DNA of 64,000 bases, from the NCBI GenBank assembly GCA_046352935.1, contig JAXMGR010000002.1, positions 124,001 through 188,000 of the forward strand. The letters run 5' to 3'. The notes under the pieces are model-generated. The model saw nothing but the letters and a program-made list of their open reading frames with translations, did not search any database and was not told the DNA's origin. Shown here piece by piece: positions 18,428-26,755 of this stretch. Made by a program: the position numbers and the translations under genes. This DNA is from CAYWMY01 sp046352935 (GTDB lineage Bacteria; Pseudomonadota; Gammaproteobacteria; Steroidobacterales; Steroidobacteraceae). Each line of letters opens with the position of its first letter. Within the stretch, counting starts at the first letter, position 1.

Positions 18428-19398
18428 CAGTCCCCGGCTCCGGCATAACGCCGGGCCGCGGCGGCGAGTTCGGCGACCACGCGCTCGCGCAGCTCCGGCG
18501 GCGCGAGCACCTCGACCTCCGCACCGTGGCGCAGGATGTCCATCACCAGCTCGGCCGGGTGGCTGTAGGGCAGTTCGAGCCGATAGCTGCCGTCGGCCTC
18601 GAAGCGCCCCTGCTGCCGTGAGTGCCAGGTCTCGTGCGCGACCCAGCGCGCCGCCGCGGGACTGAAACGCAGCACCGCCGTGTCCGTCGCCTCGCCGCTG
18701 AAGATGCCGTAGCCCGCTCGCAGCACGGCATCGAGCCGCGCATCCTCGATCTCGACGGCCCGCGCGTCGAGGAGCCGCGCCCCGCGGATCGCGTCGACCG
18801 CGAAGCTGCGGATGTCGTGCCGCAGGTGGCAGTATGCGTCGAGGTACCAGTTGTAACGGTAGTGCACGAGCCGCTGCGGCGAGACCTCGCGCTCCATCGT
18901 CTCGCCGCTCGCGCGGTTCAGGTGCGTGATGACCACGCGCCTGCGGCCCAGCACCGCGACCGAGAGCGTCTCGAACACGCCCGCGTCGACGGGACGGCCC
19001 GCCATGGGCAGCACGCGGATGCGGCGCCGCAGTTCGTCGTGCTCGTGGCCGGCGTCGATGAGCTGCTCGAGCCGCCGGCGCGCGGGCGCGAGCTGCGCCG
19101 CGAGCGGCGCCGAGCCCAGCGACTCGAGCAGGTGCTCGATGGTCAGCAGGCCCTGCACCTCCGCGGCGCTGAACCACACACCCGGCAGCTCCTCGAGCAC
19201 GGTGCCGGGCGCGACGACATAGGCCTGTTTCGAGGTCGACCACTCGACGGGCATGTTGAGCCGGTCGCGCAGGTAGTCGAGATCGCGCTTGAAGCTCGCG
19301 CGCGAATACTCGAAGCGCGCCATGACTTCCTCGCGCGTGAAGGATCCCTTCTGCACGAGGCGCCGCTTGATCCAGTAGATGCGCTCGGTCTGTTCCAT
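18427..19398 (-). CDS. WYL-domain transcriptional regulator
   Basis: 323 residues. The N-terminal winged helix (residues 3-60, including ERIYWIKRRLVQKGSFTREE) belongs to the DeoR/YafY type. A linker follows, then the WYL domain with the name-giving tripeptide Trp184-Tyr185-Leu186 in YNWYLDAYC and a C-terminal WCX extension. WYL domains bind ligands (c-di-GMP and nucleic-acid ligands are known in some members) and often control defence or stress genes. Here it heads an operon with a lipase lipoprotein and an M23-like protein, both of which it may regulate. It is divergent from the subtilisin gene. Confidence 0.9.
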   Translation of the reverse strand: MEQTERIYWIKRRLVQKGSFTREEVMARFEYSRASFKRDLDYLRDRLNMPVEWSTSKQAYVVAPGTVLEELPGVWFSAAEVQGLLTIEHLLESLGSAPLAAQLAPARRRLEQLIDAGHEHDELRRRIRVLPMAGRPVDAGVFETLSVAVLGRRRVVITHLNRASGETMEREVSPQRLVHYRYNWYLDAYCHLRHDIRSFAVDAIRGARLLDARAVEIEDARLDAVLRAGYGIFSGEATDTAVLRFSPAAARWVAHETWHSRQQGRFEADGSYRLELPYSHPAELVMDILRHGAEVEVLAPPELRERVVAELAAAARRYAGAGD

Positions 19399-19544
19399 GT
19401 GCGGGCATTATTCCCGATGTCCCGGCATGACGACGCCCTGTCTTGTGTTTGCGGGCGCCGCCGACTAGGGTGCTGCAGTTGAGCCGCGAGGCGCGGGCGA
19501 TGCGCTGTCGCCCGCCCGCAACGCCCCGGACCGAAGGAGTGCTC

Positions 19545-21527
19545 GTGAAGCTCGGACCGCTGCTGCTCTCCGGCCTGCTCGTCCTCGCCGCGACGACCGG
19601 GACTGCGGAGGAATTCAATCCCGTGCGGCGCGAACCCGCGGCCCGGGCGCAGACGGGTACCGCCCGCGTCATCATCCGGCTCCGCTCGGCCACGGCCGCG
19701 CGCAAGGTCGTCGCCTCGCGCACCGCGCCGGCGGGCATGGCCACGATCGCGAGCCGCCAGCGTGCGACCCTGCACCGGCAGCGTGCCATCGGCGCGGGCA
19801 TGGAGGCCGCCCAGTTCATCATCGCCAACGACGACACGCCGCAGGCGCTGATCGCGCGCCTGCGGGACGATCCCGACGTCGAGTTCGCGGAAGAGGACCG
19901 GCGCCGCTATCCGCAGGCCCTGCCGAACGACCCGCTGTTCAACGGCCAGTGGTACCTGCAGGCCGCGCAACCCGCCGCGATCGACGCGGTCGGCGCCTGG
20001 GACACGACCACGGGCAGCAAGGGCGTGGTGATCGCCGACATCGACACCGGCGTGCGCTTCGACCATCCGGACCTGAAGCGCGCGGCCGACGGTGGCCGGC
20101 TGCTGCCGGGTTACGACTTCATCACCGCCGACAACGACGGCAGTTTCCGCTCGGCCAACGACAGCGATGGCCGCGATTCGGATCCCTCGGATCCGGGCGA
20201 CTGGATCACGGCGACCGACAAGAACACGACGCTCTTCGCGGACTGCGACGTCACCGACAGCTCCTGGCACGGCACGCGCGTCGCGGGCATCCTGGGCGCG
20301 CTGTCGAACAACAGCACGGGCATCGCCGGCACGACCTGGAGCGCCTGGATCCTGCCCGTGCGCGTCATGGGCAAGTGCGGCGGCTACGACTCCGACATCA
20401 TCGCCGGCATGCGCTGGGCTGCGGGCCTCGCGGTCGACGGCGTACCGACGAACGCCTATCCCGCACGCATCCTGAACCTGAGCCTCGGCAGCAGCGGCGT
20501 CTGTCCCGAGAGCTACCAGACCGTCATCGACGAGCTCGCCGCGCGCGGCGTCGTCGTGGTCGCCTCCGCGGGCAACGAGGGCGGCCAGGTGTCCGTGCCC
20601 GGCAACTGCGACGGGGCGATCGCCGTCACGGGACTGCGGCACGTGGGCACGAAGGTCGGCTTCGCGAACCTCGGGCCCGAGGTCACCGTCGGCGCGCCCG
20701 GCGGCAACTGCGTGAACGTCAACGCGGGCGAGCCCTGCCTGTTCTCCATCGACACGACGCTGAATGCCGGCACGACCGGCCCGGGTGCGAACGACTACAG
20801 CACGCAGCTCGATTACAACGTCGGCACCAGCTTCTCGTCGCCGATCGTCGCGGGCATTGCGGGCCTCATGGTGGCGGTGAACGGCAACCTCAGGACAACC
20901 CAGATCATCGCGCGGCTGCGCGAGGGTGCGCAGCCCTACCCGGCCGCGACCGACCCGAACATCCCGGTCTGCCATGTACCCGCGAACGCGGCCGACCTGC
21001 AGGACTTCGAGTGCCACTGCACCGCGACGACCTGCGGCGCCGGCATGGCCAACGCACGGCGCTCGGTCGCCGCCGCGCAGCGGCCGATCGCCGCGATCCA
21101 GCTGCCCTCCTCCGTCGCCGCGGGCCAGAACGTGACGCTGCGCGCGAGCGGCAGCGCCGCGGCCTGCAACCGCACGCTCAGCAGCTATGCATGGAGCGTG
21201 GTGGGCGGCGGCGCCTCACCGCCCGCGATCAGCGGCGCCGGCACCGACACCGCGACCGTGGCCGCGCCCGCGAGTGGCACGCTCACGCTCCAGCTCACCG
21301 TCACCGACAACACGGGTGCGACCGACAGCGCGCTGGTCGTGCTCACATCGAGCTCCGCCAGTTCGGCGGCACCTGCGAATGCGGGTTCTGCAGCCTGCCC
21401 GGCGGCGATCAGCGTGACGCCACCCACGACACCCATCACGAACTCGGGCGGCGGTGGCTCGACCGGCGCGGCCGGCGTGTTCGCACTCGCGCTGCTCGGC
21501 CTCTACCGCCGGCGGCAGCGCTCATGA
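19545..21527 (+). CDS. secreted S8 (subtilisin) serine protease with GlyGly-CTERM-type tail
   Basis: 660 residues from GTG 19545, which has AAGGAG five bases upstream. The order is signal peptide (1-21), I9-type propeptide (about 40-120) and catalytic domain with Asp167 (DIDTGV), His242 (WHGTRVAG) and Ser429 (GTSFSSP). An Ig/PKD-like module covers about 550-630. The last residues are a glycine/serine run, a hydrophobic helix (GVFALALLGL) and YRRRQRS. This three-part tail is the GlyGly-CTERM signal processed by rhombosortase in type II-secreting gammaproteobacteria (family knowledge). No rhombosortase gene is in the window. Confidence 0.92.
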   Translation: MKLGPLLLSGLLVLAATTGTAEEFNPVRREPAARAQTGTARVIIRLRSATAARKVVASRTAPAGMATIASRQRATLHRQRAIGAGMEAAQFIIANDDTPQALIARLRDDPDVEFAEEDRRRYPQALPNDPLFNGQWYLQAAQPAAIDAVGAWDTTTGSKGVVIADIDTGVRFDHPDLKRAADGGRLLPGYDFITADNDGSFRSANDSDGRDSDPSDPGDWITATDKNTTLFADCDVTDSSWHGTRVAGILGALSNNSTGIAGTTWSAWILPVRVMGKCGGYDSDIIAGMRWAAGLAVDGVPTNAYPARILNLSLGSSGVCPESYQTVIDELAARGVVVVASAGNEGGQVSVPGNCDGAIAVTGLRHVGTKVGFANLGPEVTVGAPGGNCVNVNAGEPCLFSIDTTLNAGTTGPGANDYSTQLDYNVGTSFSSPIVAGIAGLMVAVNGNLRTTQIIARLREGAQPYPAATDPNIPVCHVPANAADLQDFECHCTATTCGAGMANARRSVAAAQRPIAAIQLPSSVAAGQNVTLRASGSAAACNRTLSSYAWSVVGGGASPPAISGAGTDTATVAAPASGTLTLQLTVTDNTGATDSALVVLTSSSASSAAPANAGSAACPAAISVTPPTTPITNSGGGGSTGAAGVFALALLGLYRRRQRS

Positions 21528-21625
21528 GCCGCTGGTGCGCCGCAACGGGCTGCGCGCCGGGTGCGCGGCGCGGCGCGTCCTCACTGAAGCGCATCACCGC
21601 TCGCTGAGCACGAGGCGGTACCAGC

Positions 21626-21685
21626 CCCCTTCGAAGGGGCGCATCGCGGTCCGCATCGCGGTCCGCATCGCCGTCGTCATCGCCC
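21626..21685. repeat. palindrome and 12-base tandem repeat between convergent genes
   Basis: CCCCTTCGAAGGGG (21626-21639) is a perfect 14-base palindrome. It is followed directly by GCATCGCGGTCC repeated twice exactly (21641-21664) and a third, diverged copy (21665-21676). The repeat lies in the 172-base gap between the subtilisin and AhpD-like genes, which converge, so the palindrome may serve as a terminator. Confidence 0.5.
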
Positions 21686-21699
21686 GAACAGCCCTGGAC

Positions 21700-22266
21700 T
21701 CAGTCCCCGGTCCCGAGGGCCGCGTCGGGGAACACCACGCTCGGCGAGGTCCACGGCCGGATCCTGCCGTCGGCGTCGGGCTGGATGCCCTCGGGCGTGC
21801 CCGCGGTGTTGCGCCAGGTCGCGAACAGCCGCCCGAAGCCGGAATTGAAAGCGCAGTTGAAACCGAGCTGCACGATCTGGGCGTCCGTGAAGAACTCGCG
21901 CATGCGCTCGTAGAACGCCGCGTCGATCGACAGGTGATCCGTGGCGAAGCGGTCGGCGAACTCGATGGCCGCCTTCTCGGCGGGACTCAGGTTCGTGGCT
22001 TCGGGCGCGTTCGCGAGTGAGCAGACCGCGGCTTCGTCGAGGCCGTCCTCGACGGCCGTCTGGTAGCGCACGCCCATGCAGATGCGGCACTGGTTGTGGT
22101 ACGCGATCCGCAGGCGCATCAGCTCGAGGAGCCGGAGCGGCAGCGTGCCTTCGTGACGCATGGCGTCGACCAGGCCGTACAGGTGCGCCGTGGCCTTCGG
22201 CAGGTACTCGAAGAGATCGAAGTTGCTGTCGGCGAACTCGCCGTCCCGTTTCCTGACCGTGCCCAT
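21700..22266 (-). CDS. AhpD-like/carboxymuconolactone-decarboxylase-family protein
   Basis: 188 residues. The core helix motif is present: ELMRLRIAYHNQCRIC, with Cys60-x-x-Cys63. In AhpD-type members the second Cys is followed by xxxHis for the proton relay; here that position is Arg67, so peroxidase-type activity may be altered. Family members act as alkylhydroperoxide-reductase partners or as decarboxylases in aromatic catabolism. The gene stands alone on the minus strand, and its start faces a decayed SDR gene 120 bases away. Confidence 0.85.
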   Translation of the reverse strand: MGTVRKRDGEFADSNFDLFEYLPKATAHLYGLVDAMRHEGTLPLRLLELMRLRIAYHNQCRICMGVRYQTAVEDGLDEAAVCSLANAPEATNLSPAEKAAIEFADRFATDHLSIDAAFYERMREFFTDAQIVQLGFNCAFNSGFGRLFATWRNTAGTPEGIQPDADGRIRPWTSPSVVFPDAALGTGD

Positions 22267-22386
22267 CGATGTTTCTCCCCGACCGCGGCTGCCCGCCCGG
22301 TCGCAGGTCGCGGCTGCGATTAATATGCCGGCTCGGCGGACCGCTGCAAAGCGGCGGAACCGCTTCGCGATCCCGGGAGGGACAGC

Positions 22387-22520
22387 ATGCACGATCCGAA
22401 GGGCAAGGGCGCCGTCGTCACCGGCGCATCGGGAATCGGGCTCGGCATCGCGGAGGCACTCGAAGACGATCTCGCCGGCACGAACATCGGCGTGAGCGTG
22501 CTCTGCCCCGGCGCGGGCCG
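22387..22520 (+). pseudogene. short-chain dehydrogenase remnant with internal deletion
   Basis: From ATG 22387 the translation reads like an SDR N-terminus, with the cofactor loop TGASGIGLGIAEAL. It then jumps within the same frame to DLAGTNIGVSVLCPGAG, a stretch that in SDRs lies about 150 residues further on, just after the catalytic Tyr/Lys. The whole middle of the protein, including the active site, is missing. The homology ends where the convergent HpaB-like gene begins. The upstream GGGAGG ribosome-binding site is still intact. Confidence 0.75.
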
Positions 22521-23930
22521 CTACTTCGCGAGCCCCGCCAGCCTCGACGCGAGAGCGCGCGCCCGCGTCGAATCGTAGGATCGCGCGATCTGCATCTTCT
22601 CCGCCTCCAGCGAGCCCTCGGCGTGGGTCGCGAGCACCGCCTGGTAACCGCCGAAATCGCGAGCGGTCAGGTCGGCGATCAGGTTCATGACCTTGAGCCG
22701 CGCCTCCGCCGGACCCGCGGCCGCGTAGTACTTCTCGAGCACCGCGCGGATCCCGGGATCCGCCCAGTCCTCGGCGCCGGGGCCCGTGACCAGCAGGCCG
22801 CCGGCCAGGTCGACCACGTGCGACACGGCGTCGTGATAGCCGTGCGCGAAGGCGTACTTCGCCATGTTCACCGCGAGCGCATCCGGCTGCTGGATGCCGG
22901 TCGGGCCCATCGTGGAGCGCATCCACGCGAGCTGCCCGAGTCCGCGGACCGTCTCGGCCCAGGCGATGAGGCTCGTGATCTTGTCCTTCACGTGCCCGGC
23001 CTTCGCGATGCCGTTCATCTCCGCGACGAGCTGCGCGACGCCGACCAGCGTGTCCATGAGCGGCAGCTTGTAGTTGACGGCCGTGAAGCGGTGGTAGTCC
23101 ACGAACGCGATCGCGAGTTCACCGGCCTTCTCGACCTTGCGGTTCAGGTAGACACGTTCCCTCGGCACCCGCACGTTGTCGAACACGGTCAGGCTCTCGA
23201 GCAGCTTGTGCTTCGAGGACACGGGGTGCTCGAAGGAATTGCGGATCACGTCGCCCGCGCCGTAGGGAGACACGTAGAGCTTCAGGCCCGGATGTCCGAT
23301 CGGCAGCGAGAAGGACACGGCGTAGTCGCGATCTTCCGGGCCCATCGCGCGCGTCGGCAGCACGACGAGCTCGTCGGCATTGGCCGAGTGCGAGGTGTGG
23401 CACTTCGCGCCGCGCACCGTGATCGAGGTGGCATCCTCGTCCACGATGCGCACGTAGAGATCCGGGTCCGCCTGCTCGCTCGGCCCCTTGCGGCGGTTGC
23501 CCTTCACGTCCGTCTGCGCCACCGCGACGGAGAGATCCTCGCGCCGCACGCGATCGACCCAGGCGCGCGCCTTCTCCTGCTCCTCACCTTCGGTGGTACG
23601 CAGCAGCGCGAACATCGCGTCGCTGCCGACTTCCTTCAGCACGATCAGGCCGCCGCCCAGGGTCGCGGCCTGTTCGATCAGCGCACCGCGCCGGCGCAGG
23701 TCCTCGGCGGAGCGCGGCACCTTGTAGAACGCGCTGAACTTCTCGCCGCCCTCCTCGTAGACCGCGAGGTCCGGGTGGCTCTGCGCAATCGAATAGTCCA
23801 GCGCCGAGTGCTCGACGGCCACGCGCAGCTCCGCATCCGCGGTGACGTCGGCGACGCGCCTGCCGCGGTAGTAGGCCTCGCGCGGACTCTTCAGGCCGGC
23901 AATGTATTCAGCGGGAGTGCGAATGGTCAT
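22521..23930 (-). CDS. 4-hydroxyphenylacetate 3-hydroxylase-family FADH2 monooxygenase (HpaB-like)
   Basis: 469 residues from ATG 23930 (CAGGA just upstream). The start MTIRTPAEYIAGL and the body match the HpaB/PheA family: ARAWVDRVRREDLSVAVAQTD, GAKCHTSHSANADELVVLP and NVRVPRERVYLN are typical. These two-component monooxygenases hydroxylate phenols or other rings using FADH2 from a separate reductase. Some relatives act instead as 4-hydroxybutyryl-CoA dehydratases, but I do not see that branch's iron-sulfur cysteine set. No reductase gene is adjacent, so a general flavin reductase must supply FADH2. Confidence 0.87.
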   Translation of the reverse strand: MTIRTPAEYIAGLKSPREAYYRGRRVADVTADAELRVAVEHSALDYSIAQSHPDLAVYEEGGEKFSAFYKVPRSAEDLRRRGALIEQAATLGGGLIVLKEVGSDAMFALLRTTEGEEQEKARAWVDRVRREDLSVAVAQTDVKGNRRKGPSEQADPDLYVRIVDEDATSITVRGAKCHTSHSANADELVVLPTRAMGPEDRDYAVSFSLPIGHPGLKLYVSPYGAGDVIRNSFEHPVSSKHKLLESLTVFDNVRVPRERVYLNRKVEKAGELAIAFVDYHRFTAVNYKLPLMDTLVGVAQLVAEMNGIAKAGHVKDKITSLIAWAETVRGLGQLAWMRSTMGPTGIQQPDALAVNMAKYAFAHGYHDAVSHVVDLAGGLLVTGPGAEDWADPGIRAVLEKYYAAAGPAEARLKVMNLIADLTARDFGGYQAVLATHAEGSLEAEKMQIARSYDSTRARALASRLAGLAK

Positions 23931-24090
23931 GGTCCTGCCCGAGTGTTCCCATGGTCGATCGAAATCGTCGAACAATATGGGCGCAAGTTACCAGACCGGA
24001 CGGCGGATTGGTAGAAGGCGGGGGCGGACGTTCCGTCGGAACCCGCCGCCGCGAGCCGGGGGCCCCCGCGGGCGCCCCCGGCAGGGTGCT

Positions 24091-24606
24091 TCAGAACACG
24101 AACCGGTAGGAGGGATCCTGGCGGTTGCGCGTGCCCTTGTAGCTCGTCGAGTCGTAGGCGCCCGCGTTCGTGTGCGTCGACTTCTGCGTGCGCGCGTAGT
24201 CCACCACGATGCGGCGCGCGGCGACCTTCCACTGACCGCCCTCGCACCGGTACTCGTCGAGGTAGCGGCCGCCGAACACGAGTTCCTGCTCGACGCCCTC
24301 CACGTCGTAGAAGGCCGTGCCGATCACGGAGACCTCGCCCTTCGCCTTGTTGCCGTCGACGAGGATGATGTGGTTCGACACATGGTGCTGCGTGCGGCGC
24401 ATCGCGTCGCCGATCGCGGCGAACATGGCCCGGCCCACCTCGGGCATCGTGCCGTTGAACATGCCGGCGTCGAACAGCCCGCCGTTCGTGAAGCAGGAGC
24501 AGAACAGCTCCACGTCGCAACGGTCCACCGCGCGCGCGACCTTGTGGGTCAGCTCGACGATGTCCATCCTGGCCAGCAGCGTCTTCAGGCGCGCGTCATC
24601 AGACAT
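24091..24606 (-). CDS. SnoaL-like (NTF2-fold) protein
   Basis: 171 residues. The cone-fold family pattern is clear: an N-terminal helix (IVELTHKVARAVDRCDVELF), then GLFDAGMFNG, QHHVSNHIILVDGNKAKGE and GGRYLDEYRCEGGQWKVAARRIVVDYAR. Proteins of this family are isomerases, dehydratases or dioxygenase-related subunits in steroid and aromatic catabolism. It follows the HpaB-like gene in orientation but with a 160-base gap. A GGGGGA box precedes the ATG. Confidence 0.82.
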   Translation of the reverse strand: MSDDARLKTLLARMDIVELTHKVARAVDRCDVELFCSCFTNGGLFDAGMFNGTMPEVGRAMFAAIGDAMRRTQHHVSNHIILVDGNKAKGEVSVIGTAFYDVEGVEQELVFGGRYLDEYRCEGGQWKVAARRIVVDYARTQKSTHTNAGAYDSTSYKGTRNRQDPSYRFVF

Positions 24607-24695
24607 GATGTCCCCCGGTTCGTTGAATGGATCGATTGCTGGAAACGGCACGCCGACCGAGGCAGTCGAGGCGGTCGAGGCGGGCCACGGGATGG

Positions 24696-24729
24696 ATACT
24701 GGTACGGAATTGGCGATGCTGTCACCCGG
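24696..24729 (-). promoter_or_regulatory. 34-base motif, copy 1 (possible promoter/operator)
   Basis: CTGGTACGG and GCTGTCAC-N-CGG occur here with the same spacing as in copy 2 at 32792-32825; 25 of 34 bases agree. Read on the minus strand it offers GTGACA, an 18-base spacer and CAGTAT, a plausible sigma-70 promoter about 90 bases upstream of the SnoaL-like start. Confidence 0.4.
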
Positions 24730-25020
24730 TATTCTGGCGGGCGCCTGAGCCCACCCACCGGCCGGACTCCGATACGGCCCACTGCCGGAACATGACGACA
24801 TCCACTCACCCGGGCCGTCGCTCGACCCGCAGGGCATCGGCACCTCGAGAAGCCGCATTTCCGGCCCCAACGGGGCCATTATTGCGCGCCATCTGCCAGG
24901 GCAATCTGTAGCACCATGGCTCGCGCCGGGCTGTCCGGGGTGCCAGGCCCCGGCTCCACCCCCGTCGACCCGACCGGGCCGCCAGATGTTCCAGCGATGG
25001 ATGCGTGGTGCGACATGCCT

Positions 25021-25055
25021 TTGACTGCATATGCCTCCGTCGGCATACTCCGACA
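25021..25055 (+). promoter_or_regulatory. promoter and operator of RelE/XRE pair, apparently leaderless
   Basis: TTGACT (25021-25026) and CATACT (25044-25049) are separated by 17 bases, a near-ideal sigma-70 promoter. The -10 box ends six bases before the toxin ATG, so transcription should begin at or next to the start codon. A perfect inverted repeat, TATGCC (25030-25035) and GGCATA (25042-25047), lies between and over the boxes. It is where an autoregulatory antitoxin would bind. Confidence 0.65.
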
Positions 25056-25427
25056 ATGAAGTGGGTCGTCGAATTCGTGGACGAATTCGAGCCCGAGTTC
25101 GACCGGCTTCCCGTCGCCGTCCAGGACGAGTTGTTGGCCCAGGCAAGAGTGATCGAACAGTTCGGCCCGGCGGCGATACGCCCACGCGTCGACACCCTGA
25201 AGGGATCGCGGCACGCCAACATGAAGGAGCTGCGGTTCGATGCCGGCGGCGGGGTCTGGCGAATCGCCTTCGCACTCGACCCGCGGCGACGCGCCATCCT
25301 GCTGGCGGGTGGCGACAAGTCCGGGAGCGGTACGAAGCGGTTCTATGCGAGGCTGATCGAGGTTGCCGACCGCCGGTTCGACGCGCACCTCGAGCGCCTG
25401 GGCGGGAACGGCAGAAAAACGAGGTGA
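25056..25427 (+). CDS. RelE/HigB-type toxin (phage Gp49-like)
   Basis: 123 residues from ATG 25056. The family pattern is EFDRLPVAVQDELLAQARVI, the conserved LKGSRHANMKELRF, a WRIAFALD strand with ILLAGGDKSGSG, and a C-terminal helix. These toxins are ribosome-dependent mRNA endonucleases or related RNases. An XRE-type antitoxin gene follows after seven bases, and toxin-first order is typical of HigBA-like pairs. No ribosome-binding site is visible before the ATG, consistent with a leaderless message. Confidence 0.87.
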   Translation: MKWVVEFVDEFEPEFDRLPVAVQDELLAQARVIEQFGPAAIRPRVDTLKGSRHANMKELRFDAGGGVWRIAFALDPRRRAILLAGGDKSGSGTKRFYARLIEVADRRFDAHLERLGGNGRKTR

Positions 25428-25434
25428 GGCGGAC

Positions 25435-25761
25435 GTGGGACGAACGCTCGGCCGGAAGATTGCAGTGCTGCCGCCGAAACGACGGGCGAAGGTCACCGCG
25501 CGCGCGGCGGAGTTGATCGCGGAGGAGTTGTCCCTGCAGGAACTCCGCAAGGCGATGAACCGGACGCAGGTCGAGATCGCCCGGGCGCTCGACGTTGGAC
25601 AGCACGCCGTGTCGCGATATGAAATGCGCACCGACATGCTGCTCTCGACGCTGCAGGAATACGTGCAGGCCATGGGGGGGGAGCTGGACCTCGTCGTACG
25701 GTTCCCGAACCGGCGCCCCGTGCGGCTGCGATCGCCGGGGCAAGTCCGGGCCCGGCCATAG
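25435..25761 (+). CDS. XRE-family antitoxin (HigA-like)
   Basis: 108 residues from GTG 25435. The first 40 residues are basic and helical. The helix-turn-helix covers about 38-75 (LQELRKAMNRTQVEIARAL, then VGQHAVSRYEMRTDM), and a short conserved tail reads LQEYVQAMGGELDLVVRFP. That tail is characteristic of antitoxins partnered with RelE/Gp49-like toxins. It should neutralise the toxin and repress the operon through the inverted repeat at 25030-25047. Confidence 0.87.
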   Translation: MGRTLGRKIAVLPPKRRAKVTARAAELIAEELSLQELRKAMNRTQVEIARALDVGQHAVSRYEMRTDMLLSTLQEYVQAMGGELDLVVRFPNRRPVRLRSPGQVRARP

Positions 25762-25804
25762 CGCGCTCCGCCGATCCCGGCGCCGCATCCGTCAGCGGGC
25801 AGAG

Positions 25805-26737
25805 TCACCCCGACACCGAACCGATTTCGTCCTTCGGGTTCGGGGACCAGTCCTGCTGACGCAGCCATTCGCGCATCGGCGTGGGACGGACGGGCAGGCG
25901 CTTCATCATCTCTTCCATCGGCACGAGGAAAGGATTGGCCACGTTCTTGAACTGGTAGTGCTTTTCGAGGCTGCTGACATACTCCTCGCGGGTCGTACCG
26001 CAGACGTCCTTGAACACCTCGTACATGCGCTCGCCGAATTCGCGCGGCGTGATGACGCGATAGGTGATGCTGCGGCCGAACTCCTCGCTCAGCAGTTCGG
26101 CGACCTGCGTCGGACGCAGCGCCTGCGGTCCGCCGATGTCGATGAACCGGCCCTCGTATTCGGGACGCTTCATGGTTTCGATCATGTAGCGGCCCACGTC
26201 GTCGAGGCAGATCCACGACACTTCCAGATCCAGCTTGTGCGGATACGCGAATTCGTGGTCGCGCAGCAGGTAAGGCTTGATCCACTTCGTCAGAAGATTG
26301 TCCATGAACAGCGAGGGGCGCACGATGGTCGCGGGGACACCCGTCTCGAGCAGCGTCCTGCTGCGCATGTACCAGTCGTCCATGGTGGGCACGCCGATGA
26401 GTTTGTCGGGGTGCCAGGACGTGGTGTTGTAGACGAACCGCTTCACTCCCGCGTCCCTGGCCGCTGTGCCCAGGGCCTTCATGTGACCGTGCGCCTTCGG
26501 CACTTCGGTAAAGGTCGGACTGGTGAAGAACACGGCATCGACCCCGGTGCAGGCGCGCCGCAGCGATGCGGGATCATTGAGATCGGCTGACACGATCTCC
26601 GTGCCTTCCAGCGTCGAATTGTGGAGCTTGCTGCGCGTGATGGCGCGAACCTTGTAACCGGCGGCTTTCAGCTGCCGGACCTGGGCCAGTCCCGGCCGGG
26701 CGCTGGCGCTGAACACGGCGACTTTTTCGATGGTCAT
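25805..26737 (-). CDS. NmrA-like NAD(P)-binding protein
   Basis: 310 residues of the atypical SDR fold. The N-terminus VAVFSASARPGLAQVRQLKAAG is a variant of the glycine-rich loop. DLNDPASLRRACTGVDAVFF and KRFVYNTTSWHP follow, the latter standing in for the active-site region without a standard YxxxK. Relatives include NmrA redox sensors and quinone oxidoreductases such as QorB. It is the last gene of a leftward run behind hyuA-hyuB and a SnoaL-like gene, separated from the latter by 18 bases. Confidence 0.8.
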   Translation of the reverse strand: MTIEKVAVFSASARPGLAQVRQLKAAGYKVRAITRSKLHNSTLEGTEIVSADLNDPASLRRACTGVDAVFFTSPTFTEVPKAHGHMKALGTAARDAGVKRFVYNTTSWHPDKLIGVPTMDDWYMRSRTLLETGVPATIVRPSLFMDNLLTKWIKPYLLRDHEFAYPHKLDLEVSWICLDDVGRYMIETMKRPEYEGRFIDIGGPQALRPTQVAELLSEEFGRSITYRVITPREFGERMYEVFKDVCGTTREEYVSSLEKHYQFKNVANPFLVPMEEMMKRLPVRPTPMREWLRQQDWSPNPKDEIGSVSG

Positions 26738-26755
26738 GACGTGGCTTCCCAGGCT

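Larger units (their letters stand above)
24607..25055. other. 449-base gene-free stretch
   Basis: I see no convincing coding sequence. It contains a 34-base motif shared with 32792-32825 (listed separately), a short hairpin GGCCCC-AAC-GGGGCC at 24863-24877 followed by ATTATT, and at its right end the promoter of the RelE/XRE pair. It probably also holds the promoter of the SnoaL-like gene to the left. Confidence 0.5.

Noticed and set aside
17099..19837. Long minus-strand frame joining the lipase with about 470 further upstream residues
   Set aside because: The upstream part is out of frame with the WYL gene it overlaps. The lipobox-type signal peptide starts at 18427.
24696..24729. Sigma-54 promoter reading of the 34-base motif (plus strand, TGGTAC followed by TGGCG)
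   Set aside because: The second copy at 32792 does not keep the -12 element, so the shared blocks do not fit a sigma-54 promoter.
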